Assembly: GCA_934561515.1 (NCBI GenBank)
Contig: CAKTGM010000025.1
Coordinates: forward strand, 1 to 27,323
DNA from: an uncultured Oscillospiraceae bacterium
Lineage (GTDB): Bacteria > Bacillota > Clostridia > Oscillospirales > Oscillospiraceae
Direction: 5' to 3'
DNA: 27,323 nucleotides
The position numbers were made by a program, and so were the translations under genes. The notes below the pieces were generated by a model. That model had not been told where the DNA came from. It worked only from the letters and a program-made list of their open reading frames with translations, and did not search any database. Positions 24,087 to 27,323 of this stretch are shown piece by piece. Position 1 is the stretch's first letter, and each line of letters begins with the position of its first letter.

Positions 24087-26564
24087 ATGGCTCACAAAAA
24101 CGTGGATTACAAACCCGAAGATATTCAGTTTCCCAATCAGAAGATCGTGCAGAGCGAGCTTGTGCACGAAATGCAGTCCTCCTACATCGAATACGCGATG
24201 TCGGTCATCGTCGGGCGTGCGCTGCCCGACGTGCGCGACGGCCTGAAGCCCGTCCATCGCCGCATCCTGTACGCCATGTATGAAGACGGCCTCACGAGCG
24301 ACAAGCCCTTCAAAAAGTCGGCGACCTGCGTCGGCGACGTGCTGGGCCGCTATCATCCGCACGGCGATGCGTCGGTTTACGACGCGCTCGTGCGTCTCGC
24401 GCAGGACTTCTCCATGCGCTATATGCTCGTCGACGGCCACGGCAACTTCGGTTCTATTGATGGCGATCCCCCGGCCGCCTACCGATACACCGAGGCGCGC
24501 ATGTCGAAGATGGCAAACGAAATGCTGCGCGACATCGACAAGGAAACGGTCGACTGGGACCCGAACTTCGACGAGAGCCGCAAGGAACCCCGCGTGCTGC
24601 CCGCACGCTTCCCGAACCTTCTCGTGAACGGCTCGAGCGGCATCGCCGTCGGCATGGCGACGAACATCCCCCCGCACAACCTCACCGAGGTCATCAATGC
24701 CTGCATCTGCGTGCTCGATGACCCGGAGGCGACGCTTTACGACCTGATGCAGCACATCACCGGCCCCGACTTCCCGACCAAGGGCATCATCATGGGCCGC
24801 AGCGGCATCCGCGCGGCCTATGCCACGGGCCGCGGCAAGATCATCCTGCGCGCGCGCACGGAATTTGAGGAATTCGGCCGCGACCGCACGCGCATCATCG
24901 TCACCGAGCTTCCCTATCAGGTCAACAAGCGGATGCTCATCAAGAACATGGCCGATCAGGTGAACGACAAGCGCCTTGAGGGCATTTCCGACATCCGCGA
25001 CGAGACCGACCGCAACGGTATGCGCATCGTCATCGAAGTGAAGCACGACGCAAACCCGCAGGTGGTTCTGAACCGTCTCTTTGCCCAGACGCAGATGCAG
25101 ACGAGCTTTGCCATCAATATGCTGGCGCTTGTGGACAACCAGAAGCAGCCGAAGATTTTGTCCCTGCGCCACATCATCGACGAGTATCTTGCCTTCCAGG
25201 AAGAGCTCATCACGCGCAGAACGCAGTATGACCTCAAGAAAGCGCGCGAGCGCGAGCACCTGCTGCAAGGCCTTCTCATCGCGCAGGACAACATCGACGA
25301 GGTCATCCACATCATCCGCACGAGCTACGACGACGCAAAGGAAAAGCTCATGGAGCGCTTCTCCCTCTCCGAGATTCAGGCGCAGGCCATCCTCGATATG
25401 CGTCTGAAGGCCTTGCAGGGCCTCGACCGCGAGAAGCTCCAGAACGAGTTTGACGAGCTGGAGAAAAAGATCGCCTACTTTGTCGAGCTTCTCTCCAACG
25501 AGACGATGCTCAAGGGCGTTTTGAAGGATGAACTCATTGAGATCCGCGACAAGTACGGCGACGCGCGCAAGACCGAAATCCAGGAGGTCGAGGACGAGAT
25601 CGACATCGAAGACCTCATTGAAGAGGAGGAGTGCGTCTTCACGCTCACGCGCAACGGCTACATCAAGCGCACGAGCGCGAGCGAGTACACCGCGCAGAGT
25701 AAGGGCGGCATGGGCAAAAAGGGCATCACCACGCGCGAGGAAGACACGGTGGTGGATGTTTTCACCGCCTCGACCCACGACTATATCCTCTTCTTTACCG
25801 ATACCGGCAAGGTATACCGCAAGAAGGGCTATCAGATTCCCGAAAGCGGCAAGGCCGCCAAGGGCACGAACATCGTCAACATCATTCAGGTGGAGACGGG
25901 CGAGCGCGTGCAGGCGATGATCCACTTCCGCGACCTTGGCGCGGAAAACCTCTTCCTCACGATGGTCACGCGCAACGGCACGGTGAAGCGCCTGCCGGTA
26001 GAGACGCTCAAGAACCTGCGCAACAACGGCATCCGCGCGCTGAATCTCGACGAGGGCGACGAGCTGGTGAGCGTGCGCGAGACGGACGGCGAGCAGCACA
26101 TCCTCATTGCCACGCACGACGGCATGGCGGTCGTCTTTGACGAAAACGATGTGCGCCCGATGGGCCGCACGGCGGTCGGCGTGCGCGGCATCAAGCTGCG
26201 CGAGGGCGACTATGTTGTCGGCGCGGCGCGCGCAAAGGAAGGCCGCGAGGTGCTCACCATCACCGAAAACGGCTACGGCAAGAAAACACCGGTCGAGGAA
26301 TACCGCATCACGAACCGCGGCGGCCTCGGCATCAAGAACTACATGGTCACCGAGAAGACCGGCGGCATCGTCGGCGTGAAGGTAGTGGACGGCAGCGAGG
26401 ATCTGCTGCTCGTCACGCGCGCGGGTATTCTCATCCGCACGCCGGTGGAGGCCATCCGCACAACAGGCCGCGCCACGCAGGGCGTCATCGTCATGCGCTT
26501 CAAGGAAGAGGGCGACAGCGTCATCTCCATGGCGCTCACCGAGCACGAGGAAAGCGAAGAATAA
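24087..26564 (+). CDS. gyrA: DNA gyrase subunit A
   Basis: An 825-residue DNA-cleaving subunit of gyrase. The winged-helix domain has the catalytic tyrosine in YRYTEARM (Tyr 134). The quinolone-determining stretch reads HPHGDASVYD, with Ala 95 at the position of E. coli Ser 83 and Asp 99 at that of Asp 87. The tower and coiled-coil regions are of normal length, and the C-terminal beta-pinwheel (from about 510) has repeated blades. The GyrA-box is degenerate (QSKGGMG, 537-543, against QRRGGRG), and the tail is short and acidic (EHEESEE). GGAGG lies about 9 nt before the ATG. The stop is followed within 2 bp by the repeat block. Confidence 0.98.
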   Translation: MAHKNVDYKPEDIQFPNQKIVQSELVHEMQSSYIEYAMSVIVGRALPDVRDGLKPVHRRILYAMYEDGLTSDKPFKKSATCVGDVLGRYHPHGDASVYDALVRLAQDFSMRYMLVDGHGNFGSIDGDPPAAYRYTEARMSKMANEMLRDIDKETVDWDPNFDESRKEPRVLPARFPNLLVNGSSGIAVGMATNIPPHNLTEVINACICVLDDPEATLYDLMQHITGPDFPTKGIIMGRSGIRAAYATGRGKIILRARTEFEEFGRDRTRIIVTELPYQVNKRMLIKNMADQVNDKRLEGISDIRDETDRNGMRIVIEVKHDANPQVVLNRLFAQTQMQTSFAINMLALVDNQKQPKILSLRHIIDEYLAFQEELITRRTQYDLKKAREREHLLQGLLIAQDNIDEVIHIIRTSYDDAKEKLMERFSLSEIQAQAILDMRLKALQGLDREKLQNEFDELEKKIAYFVELLSNETMLKGVLKDELIEIRDKYGDARKTEIQEVEDEIDIEDLIEEEECVFTLTRNGYIKRTSASEYTAQSKGGMGKKGITTREEDTVVDVFTASTHDYILFFTDTGKVYRKKGYQIPESGKAAKGTNIVNIIQVETGERVQAMIHFRDLGAENLFLTMVTRNGTVKRLPVETLKNLRNNGIRALNLDEGDELVSVRETDGEQHILIATHDGMAVVFDENDVRPMGRTAVGVRGIKLREGDYVVGAARAKEGREVLTITENGYGKKTPVEEYRITNRGGLGIKNYMVTEKTGGIVGVKVVDGSEDLLLVTRAGILIRTPVEAIRTTGRATQGVIVMRFKEEGDSVISMALTEHEESEE

Positions 26565-26635
26565 GGCGCTGCCCCCTTGCTTTCTTTTCCAAAGAAAGAG
26601 GAACCTTGCCCCCACCTGCCGATGGGGACGGGAAT

Positions 26636-26676
26636 CAAAGGGGGTATTCTCTTTCGCAAAAGAGAAGCCCTCATTG
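26636..26676 (+). repeat. Internal variant hairpin of the right repeat block
   Basis: Left arm CAAAGGGGGTATTCTCTTT is intact. The right arm carries AAGCCCTCA in place of AATACCCCCT, closely matching the internal variant of the left block (158-198). Confidence 0.8.
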
Positions 26677-26772
26677 TCCGCGCAGGCGCGGAGGGAAATG
26701 CAGCGCGCTGCCCCTTGTTTTCTTTTCCAAAGAAAGAGGAACCTTGCCCCCACCTGCCGTGGGGACGGGAGA

Positions 26773-26814
26773 CAAAGGGGGTATTCTCTTTCGCAAAAGA
26801 GAATACCCCCTTTG
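26773..26814 (+). repeat. Perfect 42-nt palindrome, right copy
   Basis: Arms 26773-26791 and 26796-26814 pair over all 19 positions around the loop CGCA. The arms are identical to those at 15-56. Confidence 0.9.
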
Positions 26815-26890
26815 AAACCCCCAGAGAAAGGTCTGATCGGCAGCCTCGATCTCGAAGGAGTGCGGCGCCTCCGGAGTGGAAGCACCTGCG

Positions 26891-26916
26891 TGGCGGCCTT
26901 GCTTCGCTCGCCGCCA
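26891..26916 (-). repeat. GGCGGC stem-loop repeat, copy 1 (inverted)
   Basis: TGGCGGC pairs with GCCGCCA around a 12-nt loop. It is the reverse complement of the elements at 27019 and 27069, apart from a few changes. Confidence 0.65.
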
Positions 26917-27018
26917 TTGGATCTGCGATACGACTTGACCTGCTCCTACTACCCGCTGCCGCTCTGCCTATCTCGCAGAAGCACAGCCTAATCCCCGTCT
27001 ACCGATGGTGTCAATCAA

Positions 27019-27042
27019 GGCGGCGAGCGCAGCAAAGCCGCC
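27019..27042 (+). repeat. GGCGGC stem-loop repeat, copy 2
   Basis: GGCGGC (27019-27024) and GCCGCC (27037-27042) flank the loop GAGCGCAGCAAA. The next copy follows with a 50-bp period. Confidence 0.7.
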
Positions 27043-27068
27043 CACCGTCTGCGCAGCACCCACCAAAA

Positions 27069-27092
27069 GGCGGCGAGCGCAGCAATGCCGCC
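27069..27092 (+). repeat. GGCGGC stem-loop repeat, copy 3
   Basis: Identical to the copy at 27019 except one loop base (GAGCGCAGCAAT). The preceding bases AAGG are also shared. Confidence 0.7.
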
Positions 27093-27280
27093 GATGCGCA
27101 GGCAGTCCGTCGCCAGACTACCGTCACTCGCGCGCTACGGAGTGCGCGCGGTTGATACCGGTAACGACACGCAGAAGACTCGTGGCGAAGCCACGTACAC
27201 CGCACCTGATTCCGCAGGCTGCGCAGCTCTTCAAGCTGCCAGCCCGCAATGTCGGGGGTCGAGGGGAACGCCCCTCGTCC

Positions 27281-27323
27281 TTCTCTGGGGGATACAAAGG
27301 GGGTATTCTCTTCGAGAAGAGAA
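27281..27323 (-). repeat. Third copy of the palindromic element, cut by window end
   Basis: The tag TTCTCTGGGGG (27281-27291), a 3-nt variable spacer, then CAAAGGGGGTATTCTCTT (27295 onward) and the loop CGAG with the start of the second arm. Same orientation as the left block, so it should lie downstream of a leftward gene beyond the window. Confidence 0.8.

Larger units (their letters stand above)
26566..26828 (+). repeat. Composite palindromic repeat block, right copy, downstream of gyrA
   Basis: Two tandem units with a 139-bp period (26566-26704 and 26705 onward), starting 2 bp after the gyrA stop. Each unit in order: a pyrimidine/purine hairpin (CTTTCTTT 26580-26587 with AAAGAAAG 26591-26598), a C/G hairpin around 26611-26626, the 42-nt palindrome or its variant, a GC hairpin (26677-26692), and the GCAGCGCGCTGC palindrome (26700-26711). 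The block closes with CCCCCAGAGAA (26818-26828), the reverse complement of the tag at window position 1. Same orientation relative to the upstream gene as the left copy. Confidence 0.88.
26829..27280. other. Hairpin-dense non-coding stretch, no gene recognised
   Basis: 452 bp with no open frame of convincing composition or start, and no tRNA or rRNA signature seen. It holds at least seven compact dyads: three copies of a GGCGGC-n12-GCCGCC element (listed separately), CGCGCGC/GCGCGCG (27129-27135, 27144-27150), CGTGGC-GAA-GCCACG (27181-27195), GCAGCT/AGCTGC (27223-27239), and CGAGGGG-AACG-CCCCTCG (27250-27267). It could be a structured RNA, a cluster of extragenic palindromes, or decayed mobile sequence. 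Confidence 0.6.

Noticed and set aside
26566..26828. CRISPR array
   Set aside because: The units are about 139 bp with internal similarity throughout, only two per block, no unique spacers and no cas genes.
22233..26885. A 1550-codon open frame antisense to gyrB and gyrA
   Set aside because: It mirrors the codon pattern of two certain genes in a GC-rich genome, has long His/Asp/Ala/Arg-rich low-complexity stretches, and runs on into the repeat block. No domain is recognisable.
26577..27155. A 192-codon open frame across the right repeat block and hairpin region
   Set aside because: It reads through repeats and hairpins with no start signal, no conserved domain and odd composition.
26829..27280. 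tRNA, rRNA or other known structured RNA genes downstream of gyrA
   Set aside because: No T-loop GTTCRA motif, acceptor pairing or rRNA-like sequence is visible. The hairpins are small and repeated.

Overview
The window is the chromosomal replication-origin region of a GC-rich member of the Firmicutes, most likely class Clostridia and plausibly an Oscillospiraceae-type gut anaerobe. The class-level call rests on the divergent gene block (rpmH-rnpA-yidD-yidC-jag leftward, dnaA-dnaN-yaaA-recF-remB-gyrB-gyrA rightward), on RemB and Jag, on strong AGGAGG-type ribosome-binding sites, and on sigma-A promoters with near-consensus boxes and 17-bp spacers. The family-level guess is inference from base composition and protein flavour.

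Layout. 1-252: a palindromic repeat block. 253-2753 (minus): mreB-pepD. 2934-12232 (minus): a DNA-repair-rich run in the order of transcription radC, uvrB, ybaK, uvrA, an unknown membrane-anchored protein, recD2, comFC. 12433-13427 (plus): exonuclease III and a coupled small membrane protein, the only genes read towards the origin. 13507-14118 (minus): a minimal formate/nitrite-family channel. 14357-17274 (minus): rpmH-rnpA-yidD-yidC-jag. 17275-17670: divergent promoters of rpmH and dnaA. 17671-26564 (plus): dnaA, dnaN, yaaA, recF, remB, gyrB, gyrA. 18985-19227 (dnaA-dnaN spacer): the likely oriC, with five DnaA-box-like sites and a DnaA-trio-like tract. 26565-27323: about 760 bp without a credible gene, holding a second, inverted repeat block, a field of short hairpins, and the start of a third repeat copy.

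How the genes fit together. Almost everything is read away from the origin, so nearly all genes lie on the leading strand. DnaA opens the dnaA-dnaN spacer, DnaN clamps the polymerase, RecF, RecD2, UvrA, UvrB and ExoIII handle damage, and GyrA/GyrB manage supercoiling. RnpA matures tRNAs. YidC and YidD insert membrane proteins, and Jag/KhpB is an RNA-binding regulator linked to cell-wall growth, as is MreB.

Most coding content is conserved housekeeping. The least explained material is the repeat family: a composite element of about 140 bp with a 42-nt near-perfect palindrome and an 11-bp terminal tag. It sits just downstream of the last gene of both outermost operons (pepD and gyrA) and is oriented with transcription. 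Other points for a second look are a 50-nt hairpin in the gyrB leader, an Ala at the quinolone-determining Ser position of GyrA, a consensus DnaA-box pair outside oriC, and the unknown 110-residue protein between uvrA and recD2. I see no clear defence, CRISPR or transposase system, and no rRNA or tRNA gene.
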